A stretch of DNA of 50,684 nt from Strigamia acuminata (lineage: Eukaryota > Arthropoda > Chilopoda > Geophilomorpha > Linotaeniidae). The stretch is taken from the NCBI GenBank assembly GCA_949358305.1, contig CASHSZ010000050.1, positions 1 to 50,684 of the forward strand, written 5' to 3'. The notes below the pieces were generated by a model. The model ran no database searches and was not told where the DNA came from. It saw only the letters and a program-made list of their open reading frames with translations. The translations under genes and the position numbers were made by a program. Of this stretch, positions 1-11,654 are shown in pieces (positions within the stretch are counted from its first letter, which is position 1; each line of letters begins with the position of its first letter).

Positions 1-560
1 CGAACGTACGAAAGAGAAAATTCGCCGATCGGACCGAACCGAACCGAACCGAACCAAACCAATCAATTAATCCCGGTCGCGCGTCGGCGGCCGAGAAACG
101 GGAGGACGCGTGTCGATCGGTCGAGTTGGTTTCGGTCCGACCCGACCCGATCCGATTGACGATCTCGCTTACCTTTCTCGGCAGGAGCGACGAAAGGGGA
201 GACGAAGAAGCCAGTAGGTCGATCAACGAGTGGGGATGAGAGGGATACGGACGAGCGTGACGCGAGCGCGACATCCGGTGGCGAAAATTGGAAAATGCGG
301 CCGCTGAGAATGGGCGAGTGGGTTCTCAGACGCCCTCCCGACACATCGCGGATAAGGTGATGCGAAGGGTTTTCTTTCTTTTTTTTTTTTTTTTTTTTTT
401 TTCTTTTTTTTTTCCTTTCACCCGACCGCCACACGAGACGGTGGCGACGATGATCGACGGGGGGGGGGGGGAGAAAAATTGAATAAAATTGAAAATTAAA
501 AAATAAAAAATAAAACAAAATAAAACAAAATAAATAAAAATAAAAATAAAAATAAAAACA
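1..560. other. Left-edge sequence, outside the A/B duplication
   Basis: This stretch precedes the point where copies A and B become alignable (703 in A) and has no counterpart in copy B. It opens with a short ACCGA-type tandem repeat (about 34-60), then GC-rich sequence, a T-rich tract (about 369-418), a G homopolymer near 460 and an A/T-rich tract (478-560). It is probably interior sequence of copy A's element that copy B lost. Apart from a possible exon (173-303) no gene could be supported. Confidence 0.6.
173..303 (-). CDS. Possible internal exon of an unknown gene (partial)
   Basis: On the minus strand a 131-nt open segment lies between an AG acceptor (CATTCTCAG, ending at 304) and a strong donor (AAG followed by GTAAGC, starting at 172). 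It would encode a Ser/Pro/Ala-rich segment ending FVAPAEK. The rest of the gene would lie to the left, outside the window. Only splice-like signals and an open frame support it. No family was recognised and chance is a real alternative. Confidence 0.22.
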
Positions 561-569
561 AAAGGAGAA

Positions 570-866
570 CCGAATCTTTCGACTCTCCCCCACCCCCTCG
601 CAACCCCGCGGGAGAGTGTTCATCATCACCATCTCGAAATAATAAGGGACCAAACTGGAACGGCACAATATTTGGCAATATCAACTGAAATGCTGTGGAA
701 TGCGTGTTTGACAATACAGCTTTGTCGGAAATGAAAAGTCGGCGGGAGCGGGACTCGAACTCTCGGTCACCAACTCCGTGCGGCAGGTCACCCTGCCCGC
801 TCGGCCACCCGGGCCCGAAGATAAACCGTCCTCGTGGCCGTCTAGAATTTCGTCGCTTCGAATTTC
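570..866 (-). repeat. tRNA-headed SINE-like element, copy A1
   Basis: Read on the minus strand: a ~50-nt conserved leader, an ~85-nt tRNA-like head (about 815-733), a ~110-nt body, a conserved ~50-nt GC-rich 3' domain (570-625) and an A/T-rich tail. The head contains box A-like TGGCCGAGCGGG and box B-like GAGTTCGAGTCCC, the internal RNA polymerase III promoter pattern. The leader and T-type tail repeat in the other copies, so the whole block moved as a unit. The start of copy B falls inside this element. Confidence 0.65.
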
Positions 867-1035
867 TTCCTTTTCTGTTTTAACCCAACTCGACTCGGCA
901 GCCCCGTTCGAATCTCGGGGAGGAAAAAACAAAAAAAAAAAAGAAAAGAGAAAAAAAGAAAAGAAGAGAAGAGAAGAGAAAAAGAATAGAAATAAAAACA
1001 AAAATATGAACGAAAAAAATAAAAACAAAAGGAGA

Positions 1036-1291
1036 GCCGAATCTTCCGACTTCCCCCCACCCTCTCGCAACCTCGCGAGAGAGTGTGCCTCACTATCTGA
1101 AGAGAAAGAATGGCGCACAACCGTGCAATAGACTCGACAATGTTAAGATAGATATGAGTGTTTCTGTGATACAGTTTTTGCCAGAAATGAAAAATCGGCG
1201 GGAAGCGGGACTCGAACCCTCGGTCACCAGCTCCGTGCGGCAGGTCACCCTGCCCGCTCGGCCACTCGGGGCCGATGATAAAGCGCCGCCA
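1036..1291 (-). repeat. tRNA-headed SINE-like element, copy A2
   Basis: Second member of the same family. It has box A-like GTGGCCGAGCGGG and box B-like GGGTTCGAGTCCC on the minus strand (about 1205-1275) and the conserved GC-rich 3' domain at 1036-1091. Its leader is shorter or diverged compared with A4 and A5. It lies directly upstream of gene 1, so it could influence that promoter, but nothing in the sequence shows that it does. Confidence 0.65.
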
Positions 1292-1374
1292 ATTTCAACG
1301 ACAACGTTCGCCGTCGTTACCATTCATTCTCGCCGTTGTTAATCGTCGTTAATTAGTTACCGGTTATTAATTAT

Positions 1375-1530
1375 TTTTTGTTTAATAATTATTATTATTA
1401 TTATTATTATTACTATTATTTATTTGTTCGTTCGTTTGCTCGTTTGTTTTTTATTTTTCGTGTCGTCAGCTGACGGACTGACTGACTGACTGACTGACTG
1501 ACTGACTGACAGACAGACAGACAGTCGCAT
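1375..1530. repeat. Simple repeats upstream of gene 1
   Basis: An ATT-type trinucleotide tract (about 1384-1425) is followed by GTTC/GTTT-type sequence and a GACT/GACA tetranucleotide tract (about 1469-1526). They fill the space between the SINE and gene 1. The same tracts occur in copy B with no visible length change. Confidence 0.8.
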
Positions 1531-1594
1531 CCGCGAGAGAGGGTACACTTTTTCCGGCCACGCGGCAGATTTTTTCTCTCGACGCCATTTTCAG

Positions 1595-3169
<1,575 letters not shown>

Positions 3170-3318
3170 TTGATTGGTTGGCCGATCGAGCTAATTAATT
3201 CACACGTTTTCGTTTCACTTGTCTGTTTTTGTTCGTTTTTATTGATTTGTTCGTTTGTTTTCTTTTTTTTCTTTTTCTTTGTCGGCATCGACAATACGTC
3301 GTCATTGTTGCCTTTGTT

Positions 3319-3331
3319 AATAAATAATAAA
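3319..3331 (+). promoter_or_regulatory. Polyadenylation signals of gene 1
   Basis: Two overlapping AATAAA hexamers (3319-3324 and 3326-3331) lie 150 nt after the stop codon of gene 1, in A/T-rich sequence. The copy B equivalents are at 31824-31836. Confidence 0.5.
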
Positions 3332-3497
3332 ATTAACTTACAAAAAAAATGGAATAAATGAATAAATAAATAAATAAGCAAAACAAACAAAACTACTCCG
3401 CCGCGTTCTGGCAAATGGAGGAATGAAATAAAACAAAATTAACCGGCCGGTTGGCCGCCCGAGCGTCGGCGCGCGCTCGGTCGTGGAAACGTCGCGG

Positions 3498-4222
3498 TCA
3501 CTTGTCCGCGCCGGCCACGTGGATCTGAAAACAATCGCGACCGTGTTTCGGCCGGCACAGGTTGATTTCGCAGGGGACGCACCACCAACTGCTCTCGTGC
3601 CGTTCCTTGCGGCGCACGTAACACACCTTGCACCGCTTGCTCTTGGACGTGTGTTCGAGCCGGTGGACGACGGGTCCGCCGGGCGCGGGGGCCGCGCCCG
3701 GCACGGCCCCCTCCCGTCGAGACACGAGTTGGGTGGCGAGCGCTCTCCTGAACTGCAGCTGCGATCGGCCGCCTCGCGCGCCCGAGGTCGCCTCGAGCAT
3801 ATTGATTCGGGCGTTGACGCACACTGGAAGAAGAGAAGAGAAGAGAAGCGAGAATTAATTAGCGACGGATTAATCGGTGGCAAACGGCGCCCCGCTCACC
3901 TTGGTTCAGCTTGTGGAAGAAGAAGTACCGGTGCCAGTACGGGGAACGGCGCCCGATGCGGAACGAGGAGACCAGCCTGTTCAGCACGTCCACCCAGTGG
4001 AAATTGCGCGTGTACGAAAGCGCGGGCGCCGGGCAACGGACGTCCACCCTGTTGCCGCCGATGCGACGGGAGACGTGCCCGGGCGCCGCCAACGGGTCGA
4101 CGTTCGTGCTGAGCAGACTCACGGTCGTCGTGTCCCTCCACCAGGTAAGCAACAGTCGGCCACTCTGACGATGCAGGAAATCGCCTATGAATAAAAAAGA
4201 AGTGAAATCAATCAATCAATCG

Positions 4223-4310
<88 letters not shown>

Positions 4311-5910
4311 GCCGACGATGCGAAGAGCGAGCGGGCGGTTTACCTCTCGCGTTGGCTCGGTACCGCTTGGGGTCCGGGAGGTCGGGCGGCATTTGGGCCG
4401 CGTTGGACCGCAGCGTCCCGACGGCCATTGTGTTGTGGCGGGCAAAGAGGTGCTCGAACAGCACGGCGGACGTGAATCGATTGTCGCACGCAATCGTGTG
4501 CCCTTTGCCGAGGTAGTGCCTGGCGACGTAGACGACGATGCGTCCGATGATGCTGCCCGGGTACCTGGAAACGAAAAAAAGAGAAAAGAAAAAGAAGGAA
4601 TTGTGAGAACGAAGGAGAGAAACAGCGACGACGAAGTGACTCACTCTGGCTCCGGCTCCTCGTCCGGGTCGAAGAACATTTTGGCGCGTTTGCCGATGTG
4701 CGCCTCGTCGTTCAGCACGTAGGCGGTGCCCGCGTCGCATAGTGTGAACAACTCGAAGCCCCATTTGATGGGCTTGGCCGGTTGACGGACCTGGGAAGAA
4801 CGTTAAAGAAAGAAAGAAAGAAAGAAAGAAAGAACGAACGTTAGAGAAAAACGAGATCGGAGGGCGACCCCCGCACGCACCTTCATCTCCGATCGACCCC
4901 GGTAGGCGATCATCGATTCGTCGACGCAGAGAGTTTGGCTGGGCTCGCGGCACGCGCGAAAGCGCTTGTTCACCAGATCGGCGAACAAACGGACTTTCGT
5001 CGTGCCGTCGTCTCGTTCGCGTTCCTTCAAGAACGCCGCCCTCTCTCCCGTCGTGCTGCCGCCGTCGGAGCCGGCCGCCGACCCGCCAACGCGCAGCCGC
5101 TGGTACGACGGCTGCGTGCTGTAGTGGAGATAACGCGAAACCTCTTCGAACCGTTGGCGCGTCATCGCTCGTCGGACGGCCGGCGCGCCGAGATCGCCGG
5201 GCCTGTCGCCCTGCCAGTAGTGGCGCAGTTCGGGCTGTCGGTTGTAACCGGTGAGCACGAGAATGCCCAGGTACGCGTACAGCTCGTCCAGCGCCAGGGG
5301 TCGAACCGGCCCACGTGCCCTCTGCCGAGGAAGAGGAGGAGGAGGAGGAGGAGGAGGAGGAGGAGGAGGAAGGGGAGGAAGGGCTAATTGTCGTCGAGCG
5401 GCCGCGTCGGCCGCCCCCCGGTCGCCCGCGGTGAGGCGCACCCTCAGGTCCGCGCACCGCGCCCCGGGTCGGGTGCCGCTGCCACCGGCAACGGCCACGA
5501 CGCTCCCACCGGCAGCAGTCGTCGTCGTCGTCGCCGCCGTCGTTCGTCTGGACTTTGGACCTCGTGGCCGTGGCCGCGACGCGGCGAGCACCTAGAACGA
5601 AAACGAAAACGAAAACGAGCGTGAGAGTGAGTGTCGCGGATCGTCACCGTTGTTTTTTTCTCGGCACCTGCGCTCGCGCCATTTCCTCCTCTCTCGCCTC
5701 TCTCCGGATGGCTCGATTCGTCGCGGTCACGATGAAACGGGCCGCCTCGCCGAACAGCTCCTCGAAGTAATCGAACTCCGAGCTGCTCGGCACGCAGCGA
5801 CCGCAGTAGCCGGGCGTCCCGCCGGCGAAACCGACGTCCTGCCGGTACGACGTCGTCGCGGCGACCCACACGCGCGCGCCCGCGTCCGTTTTGGGGAAAC
5901 CGTCCGTCAT
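3498..5910 (-). CDS. piggyBac-family transposase (copy A)
   Basis: DDE-type cut-and-paste transposase of the piggyBac superfamily, which excises and inserts DNA at TTAA. Six exons: 5910-5668, 5591-4881, 4790-4645, 4564-4344, 4184-3900, 3823-3498. They join in frame to 643 aa, near the long end of the family. Residues ~48-70 (EFDYFEELF...TNRAI) match the start of the family domain. A low-complexity insertion with a poly-Pro run follows, then YLGILVLTGYNRQPELRHYW. Catalytic Asp candidates are D305 (CVDESMIAYRGR), D394 (IACDNRFTSA) and D506 (HWVDVLNRL). The second Asp expected three residues after the last one is Asn509. The C-terminal Cys-rich zinc domain is complete: C600, C603, C617, C620, C625, H629, C633, H637. 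The frame is intact over all exons, so it may be active. An AATC tract (4206-4309) fills intron 4. Confidence 0.93.
4203..4310. repeat. AATC microsatellite in transposase intron 4
   Basis: About 26 tandem AATC tetranucleotides with one GATC interruption lie inside the fourth intron of the transposase. Copy B has the same length (32708-32815). Confidence 0.9.
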
Positions 5911-6198
5911 GGCTTAAACGAACGAACGAACGAACGGACGAAACGGTCGTTTAGCCAACCAATCAATTAATCAATTAATTGATTAATAAATTAATAAACA
6001 CGAACCGGGAAAGTTGGTCGGTCGGCTGGCTCGTCTTTCTTTATTGGTTTATTTCTCGTTTCTCGTTTCTTTTTCTTTCTTTTTCGACGATGGTGCGTGC
6101 GGATTGAATGACGCCGTCGAGCGGGGTCAAAGGTAGGAATGGGTGTTGTTTTGCTGCGGCGCAAACTCTGTAGAGCGGCACCTGACGACGCGGACTGT

Positions 6199-6206
6199 AT
6201 TTATAA
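6199..6206 (-). promoter_or_regulatory. Candidate TATA box for the transposase
   Basis: TATAAATA on the minus strand lies about 290 nt upstream of the transposase ATG, between that gene and a GAAT-type microsatellite. A start site some 30 nt downstream would leave a 5' UTR of about 260 nt. The evidence is the motif and its position only. Confidence 0.35.
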
Positions 6207-6221
6207 AAACAAAACGAACCA

Positions 6222-6272
6222 AATAAATGAATGAATGAATGAATGAATGAATGAATGAATGAATGAATAAAA
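6222..6272. repeat. GAAT/ATGA tetranucleotide repeat
   Basis: About twelve tandem tetranucleotides upstream of the transposase promoter region. They are followed by A/T-rich sequence that merges with the tail of SINE copy A3. Confidence 0.85.
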
Positions 6273-6377
6273 AGAGAGAAGAATGGAAAGAAATAAGTAA
6301 AAAAAATAAATAAAATAAAAAAGTGGAATGAAATAAAATAAAAGAACGAGAGGAGGGAGGTCGAATAAAATAAAGAA

Positions 6378-6648
6378 GGGCCGATACCTTCGACCCCCCC
6401 TCCCGCGGGTCTTGCGAGAGAGTAGTATTCATGAGAATGCGTTAGTAAAGTACTCATTTGTAACAAATCAATCATAGAAGAAGGGTTTCTGAGAAAACAT
6501 CGGTGAAATGAAAAGTCGGCGGGAGCGGGACTCGAACTTTCGGTCCACGTCTCCGTGCGGCAGGTCACCCTACCCGCTCGGCCACCCGGGGCCGAAGATA
6601 AACCGCCCTCGTAGTGGCTTGGAATTGTGTCGGCCCCAATTCGAGTAC
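6378..6648 (-). repeat. tRNA-headed SINE-like element, copy A3
   Basis: Same minus-strand order as A1: leader (about 6592-6648), tRNA-like head with box A-like GTGGCCGAGCGGG and a box B-like region with TTCGAGTCCC (about 6508-6590), body, conserved 3' domain (6378-6425) and an A/T-rich tail. It is the first of three head-to-tail copies separated only by A/T-rich microsatellites. Confidence 0.7.
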
Positions 6649-6785
6649 TCTATTCTACTTCACTTTGGCCAAATGAACGAAAGAGAGACGCGAATGAATA
6701 AATGAATAAATAGATAAATGGGTGGAAATAAAAAAAATAAATAGAAAAAAAAAAATAATGAAAATAAAGTGAAATAAAATAAAGA

Positions 6786-7065
6786 AGGGCCGATACCTTC
6801 GACCCCCCCTCCCGCGGGTCTTGCGGGAGAGTATTGCCCATGAGAATGTATTAATAAACCACTAGTACGATAACGAGTAATTACGAAGAAAGAAAGAGAT
6901 GTTACCGAATAATTTCGGAGAAACGGAAAGTCGGGAGAGCGGGACTCGAACTCTCGGTCACCAGCTCCGTGCGGTAGGTCACTCTACTCGCTCGGCCACC
7001 CGGGGCCGAAGATAAAGCGTCCTCGTGGTCGTCTAGAATTTCGTCGCTTCCGATTCGAGTATTCG
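6786..7065 (-). repeat. tRNA-headed SINE-like element, copy A4
   Basis: Second of the three consecutive copies. Box B-like TTCGAGTCCC and box A-like GTGGCCGAGCGAG are visible at about 6940-6998. The 3' domain (6786-6836) is nearly identical to that of A3, and the leader (7005-7062) is well conserved with A1 and A5. Confidence 0.7.
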
Positions 7066-7254
7066 TTTCATTTTGGCCGAACGAACGAGAGGAAAAGAGA
7101 CGAAAGGAAGAAAAAAGAAAGAAAGAAAGAAAGAAATAAATAAATAAATAAATAAATAAACAAATAAATAAACAAATAAATAAACAGACGGGTAGATAGG
7201 TAGGTGGAAATAAAATTAAAAATAGAATAAAATAAAATGAAATAAAATAAAGAA

Positions 7255-7510
7255 GGGCCGATACCTTCGACCCCCCCTCCCGCGAGTCTTGCGGAAGAGT
7301 AGTATTTTCAAGAACTTGTCACAGTATAATAAACCAACTAATACAAATCAATCATTCAATGTTGCCAACGAAAAGTCGGGGGAGAGCGGGACGCGAACCT
7401 TCGGTCACCAGCTCCGTGCGGCAGGTCACCCTGCCCGCTCGGCCACCCGGGGCCGAAGATAAAGCGTCTTCGTGGTCGTCTGGAATTTCGTCGCTTTCGG
7501 TTCGAGTGCT
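7255..7510 (-). repeat. tRNA-headed SINE-like element, copy A5
   Basis: Third consecutive copy. Its box B-like region is altered to TTCGCGTCCC, while box A-like GTGGCCGAGCGGG is kept. Its leader abuts a long pentanucleotide repeat. Confidence 0.7.
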
Positions 7511-7845
7511 CTATTTTACTCTACTCTACTCTACTCTACTCTACTCTACTCTACTCTACTCTACTCTACTCTACTTTACTTTACTTTACTTTACTTTACT
7601 TTACTTTACTTCGGGTTTCTTTCTTTTTTGTTTGTTTCAACCTCGTAGGTTGATTTGAACGTTTTTGAGAAGAAATGAAGAGAGAGAGAGGCGAGGCGTG
7701 TGGTTTACTCGCTGATTTATTCGAGAGAGCAGATAACACAACAACAAAATGTATATATATACATGTGTATATGTATGTATGTATGTATACATAAACAAAT
7801 AAATAAATGAATGGGTGAACGAATGAATGAACGAATGGAGAAAAA

Positions 7846-7924
<79 letters not shown>

Positions 7925-8185
7925 AAAAAATAAATAAAAAAAATAAATAAATAGGTCGCGGACGACGTCGTCGATGTCGCTCGCGCGTTCGGTCGTCCAC
8001 CTCGCTCGCTCGCTGTCTGCCTGTCCAGCTCGCGTCATTCTAAGTCGGTCGGTCGGTCGGTCGGTCAATCGGTCGGTCGGTCGTTCTAAGTCGGTTGGTC
8101 GGTCGTTCGTTCTAAGTCGGTTGGTCGGTCGGTCGGTCGGTCGTTCTAAGTCGGTCGGTCGCTCGCTCGCTCGCTCGCTCGCTCA
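7510..8185. repeat. Microsatellite cluster between SINEs and gene 3
   Basis: No gene is supported in this stretch. It holds ACTCT then ACTTT pentanucleotides (7515-7612), a TATG/TATA-type tract (about 7749-7792), a long AAAT tract (about 7842-7930) and an interrupted GGTC/GCTC tract (8043-8185). Copies A and B differ by one pentanucleotide and one tetranucleotide here, which is normal slippage. Confidence 0.85.
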
Positions 8186-8738
8186 CACCGACTCGAAGCT
8201 CCGGTCGTCGAGTGCATACGGCGGACGGTCACAGTATTCCAATAGAAACTCCGCGTGGTCTCGGTCGATATCCTCCGTTGCCGCGATCAACCGGACCATG
8301 TACTCCGGGACCAGGACCTTGGGCACTATCGTCGCGAGACGATCCGGCGGCATGCGGGGAATGCCTTTCGGTGGAAGCAAACCGACCTCCGCTTCGTAGA
8401 GACCCTCGATCTTGCGAACCAGCCATCGACTCTGAAACGTGAATGGAAATTTAAACGAGCGAACAAACAAACGAACGAGCGAACGATTCGTTAACCCGTA
8501 CCACCGCCTTGTCTCTGATCAACGCCTCGTGTTGGTCCGTCACCAGGTCTTCTCGCGCGCTGGTGGTCCCTTTAAACGCGCTCATCCGCCAACTCGCCGA
8601 CTCGCCTCGGAGGACATTCGCGATGTGCCGGTAGCAAGCGTGCTCTTTGCGGGCCAGGCCCTCTTTGGTCGTGTAGACGGAGCACCTGCGAGAGAAATTC
8701 GGGATTAGTTCGACGAACGAAAAACGATCAACACCGAA

Positions 8739-8769
<31 letters not shown>

Positions 8770-10287
8770 TACCGCAGTTTGGAGCAGAGGGGTTCGTCGC
8801 GACAACCGCTGCAGACAAAACCTTCGCTTCGGCCGAGTCGTTTGGTCCACGGCCGCCCCACGCACTCTTCGTGCACCGAGCATAAACACTCGGAGCATTT
8901 GATCCGCGGGTCGGCCACCCCGAGACAGTAGATACTGTCGCAACCGGTTGCCTTGGAGCCAGCGGCACCACTCCGATCGTGGCGATACAGGGACGTCTGA
9001 AATTTGAAACGAGCGAATTTGTGAACGGATACGAGAAAGAAAGAAAGAAAGAAAGAAAGAAAAACGAGACAATACGGGACGAGATTTTTCGTTTCTTACC
9101 TTGAACGGTTGCGAAAACGGCCGCGAAGAAGATGACCGCGACTGCGACCACGACTGCGACTGCGACTCCTTCGATCGCGACTCCTTCGATCGCGACTCCT
9201 TCGACTGCGACCGCGACCGCGACTGCGATCGCGACCGCGACCGCGACTGCGACTGCGACCGCGACTGCGACTGCGACCGCGATTGCGACCGCGACCGCGA
9301 CCGCGACCGCGACCCGGTGCCGCGACTGTGCCCGGGCGAGGGCTCGTGTTCGGCGTGTTCGAGTTCGAACTCACTTTCTCGCCGACGCTGTATCTCGCGA
9401 CTCTGTGCGCGGATCATTTGGCCTTCGCACTCTACCTTCGCGCGGTTCTTCTTGCGGACTTCGCGGCGAGCGCGTTCCTCATCATCGTCGTCGTCGCGGA
9501 CGAGCGGGATGCCGGGTACCCGACTACGCACGAAAGTGAAGCCGCGTACGGTGATGGGATCGCGCGAGAGGTCGACGTCGTATTCTCGGGACTTGCTGGT
9601 GGCACCGGCACCGGCACCACGATCGGGGCGGGCGCCGGTGAAGAGGTCGGCACCACTGTCCTCGGCGCCGTCGTCGTCGCCGCCGCTGCTGCTGCTGCTG
9701 TTGCTATTGTCGTCTGCACGTTTAATGGATCCGGCGTGTTTAGCGGCAACAACAGTAGATTTGGCGCGTTGCTCGGTGGTGGGTTTGGCACGTTGCTCGG
9801 CGGCGGATTTGGCGCGTTGCTCGGCGGCGGATTTGGCGCGTTGCTCGGCGGCGGATTTGGCGCGTTGCTCGGCGGCGGATTTGGCGCGTTGCTCGGCGGC
9901 GGATTTGGCGCGTTGCTCGGCGGCGGATTTGGCGCGTTGCTCGGCGGCGGATTTGGCTTGTTGTTCGGCGGTGCGAAGAGCAGTTGCAGCAGCGGGGGCA
10001 ATGCGAAAGGTACCAGCGAGAGGAGAGGGACGCGGGGAAGGGAAAGAAGCGGGCATGGAAAACAAGCCCCTGACTTTGTCCTTTCCGAAGAGGAGATCCA
10101 GCACCGGGCGTTGTTGCACCATGTCGATGGCTTCCTGAAAAAGAAAACGAACGAGTCAATTCGATCGATAGATTGATCGAGTCCTCGACGCGAGTCAGTC
10201 ACGCACGTTCGACATCCACTTCGTGTACCCTTCCTTCATCAGGTCCAAGTAGCTTTGTTCTACTGGGATGACTACCTGTGTGTGTGT

Positions 10288-10322
<35 letters not shown>

Positions 10323-11624
10323 TGAGTGAATAAAAAATTAAAATAATCAATGGACGAACGAATAAACCGAAACGTTTTTCTTTCACCTTCTTTTCTGCCT
10401 CGCCCTTTCGTCGTTTCGGTTGATCCGAGACACGTTGCGGCGCCGGGCGTTTCGGCGCCGGTAGTTTCGGTTCGTCGCACCCCCTTTGGTCGATGCTCGA
10501 CCTTATCGTCGCGATCGGTACGTAAAATTTATGTTTCGTCCAAAGATGTTGCCTCAGGTCATCCGGCTGCGTGTCGCACAAAGGGCAGTCGGGCGCGTGC
10601 TCCGTCGTCGAAAACAGTTCCTGTCGGGTAAAAAAACAAAAAAAAAAAAACATACGATTTGTTCAGCGACGACACCGAGCGACCGCGCGAGGAAACACAT
10701 ACGTACCTGGCAAAAGCCGTCGAATGTGCCGATGTGGCCGCGCAGCAATTTCCTGGCCGCCTCAAAGTCTTTGGCCACGGTGTGCACACTCCGCCAGTGA
10801 TCGCCAATGTCCCTGAGTGGGCCAGCCGGTTTCCATCCGCCGCCATCGTCGTCGTCGTCGCCGTCGCCGTCGTCGTCGTCGTAGGCGTAGGCGTAGTTCG
10901 CGCGTTTCCTGCGGCACAGCCAACACATCCCCGCCCTGCTGCGAACGGGCTTGTCCTGAACGAAGGAGAAGAAGAAGAAGAAGAAGAAGAAAAAACGAGT
11001 GAATCGACGACACGGGCGGGCGCCGTTGCTCACCTTCGCAGAGTCGTAGGAGCCAAAGTCTGTTTGTTGCGACTGCGACCCGCTGGGAGGGACTGGGAGC
11101 ATCGCCTCGAGAGCCCCCAGTCTTTCGCCGTGGTTGGCGAGGTTCGACCTCAATTCTTCCAGTTCAACTTCCAGGGTGTTGATCTTGGCTTGCATGGCTT
11201 CGACCTCGCGCCCCGTTGCCCCGTCACCGCCGCTGTTGCCGTCGTTGGCTTCGTTGCCGCCGTTGCCGTTGTCGCCGCCACCGCCGTTGTTGCCATTGCC
11301 ATTGTCGTTGTCGTCGTCGTTGTCGCTGTCGAGTCGTCTATCGAAAAACGAAAACAAATGTAAATGGTATCCCGCACGAACTCGGTCGCGCCGTGGTACT
11401 TACATTGGACGGGGTTTGCGCACACCTTCCAATCCGGACAACGTGCTCGGAAACGACTGGCTGGCGCCCGGGTCCGCGCTCTCGGTTCCCGCTGTTCCGT
11501 ACGGCGACGACAAAACGTGCACCACCTCCTCGGCGCCCGTTTCCGCGTGGGTCTCCGTGACACCTCCGCCCTCGGGGTTCACTCCCGTCCGTTCTTCGCC
11601 CACTCCTCGTTGCTCGTCGTCCAT
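8183..11624 (-). CDS. Gene 3 (copy A): zinc-finger, RS-domain and PHD-finger protein
   Basis: No known orthologue recognised. Nine exons: 11624-11404, 11337-11034, 10955-10707, 10620-10387, 10275-10207, 10134-9100, 8996-8773, 8685-8502, 8431-8183. All junctions are GT-AG and join in frame to 922 aa. An acidic N-terminus is followed by an Asn/Gly-rich stretch and a short coiled coil (~125-160). A Cys2His2-like motif follows (C186, C189, H228, H233, with a long Asp-rich loop), then a second (C270, C273, H283, H288). Next come 8-residue AKSAAEQ-type repeats (~414-487), an Arg/Ser-rich domain (~627-700) and a PHD-type finger: C723-x4-C728-x9-C738-x2-C741-x4-H746-x2-C749-x16-C766-x2-C769. More Cys and His follow into the C-terminal domain. 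PHD fingers usually read histone tails and RS domains bind splicing factors or RNA. A nuclear chromatin- or DNA-binding accessory protein is my inference. The exon 8 donor could also be three nt earlier. Confidence 0.75.
8736..8764. repeat. Poly-A tract in gene 3 intron 7
   Basis: An A homopolymer (T on the coding strand) just inside the donor of intron 7. In copy B the tract (37241-37276) is longer, which explains part of the offset change between the copies. Confidence 0.85.
9765..9975. repeat. 24-bp coding minisatellite in gene 3
   Basis: Head-to-tail 24-bp units, each coding for eight residues of the AKSAAEQR type in gene 3 exon 6. Copy B has two extra units (+48 nt) and stays in frame. 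Edge units are degenerate (QAKSAAEQ, RAKPTTEQ). Confidence 0.9.
10288..10322. repeat. AG dinucleotide repeat in gene 3 intron 4
   Basis: A pure AG tract of about 15 units. In copy B (38858-38928) it is expanded to about 35 units, the largest microsatellite difference between the two blocks. Confidence 0.9.
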
Positions 11625-11643
11625 TTTCGTCAATCAATCGCCT

Positions 11644-11653
11644 ACTTATAAAC
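11644..11653 (-). promoter_or_regulatory. Possible TATA-like element before gene 3
   Basis: TTTATAAG on the minus strand lies about 20-30 nt upstream of the chosen ATG of gene 3. As a TATA box it would put the start site almost on the ATG, so either the leader is very short or the match is coincidental. Confidence 0.2.
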
Positions 11654-11654
11654 G

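Noticed and set aside
737-1275. Functional tRNA genes
   Set aside because: Box A and box B are present, but the T-stem and acceptor stem do not pair properly. The sequence repeats with body and tail, so it is a SINE-type derivative.
6041-8000. Phe/Ile/Tyr-rich frames resembling membrane proteins
   Set aside because: They are encoded by TTTA, GAAT and T-rich microsatellites and SINE tails, not by genes.
9101-10202. Long Asp-Arg, Gly-Leu and Pro-Asn frames overlapping gene 3
   Set aside because: They come from the 24-bp and CGCGACTG-type repeats read in other frames. The minus-strand RS/AKSAAEQ frame connects in phase with the zinc-motif and PHD-finger exons.
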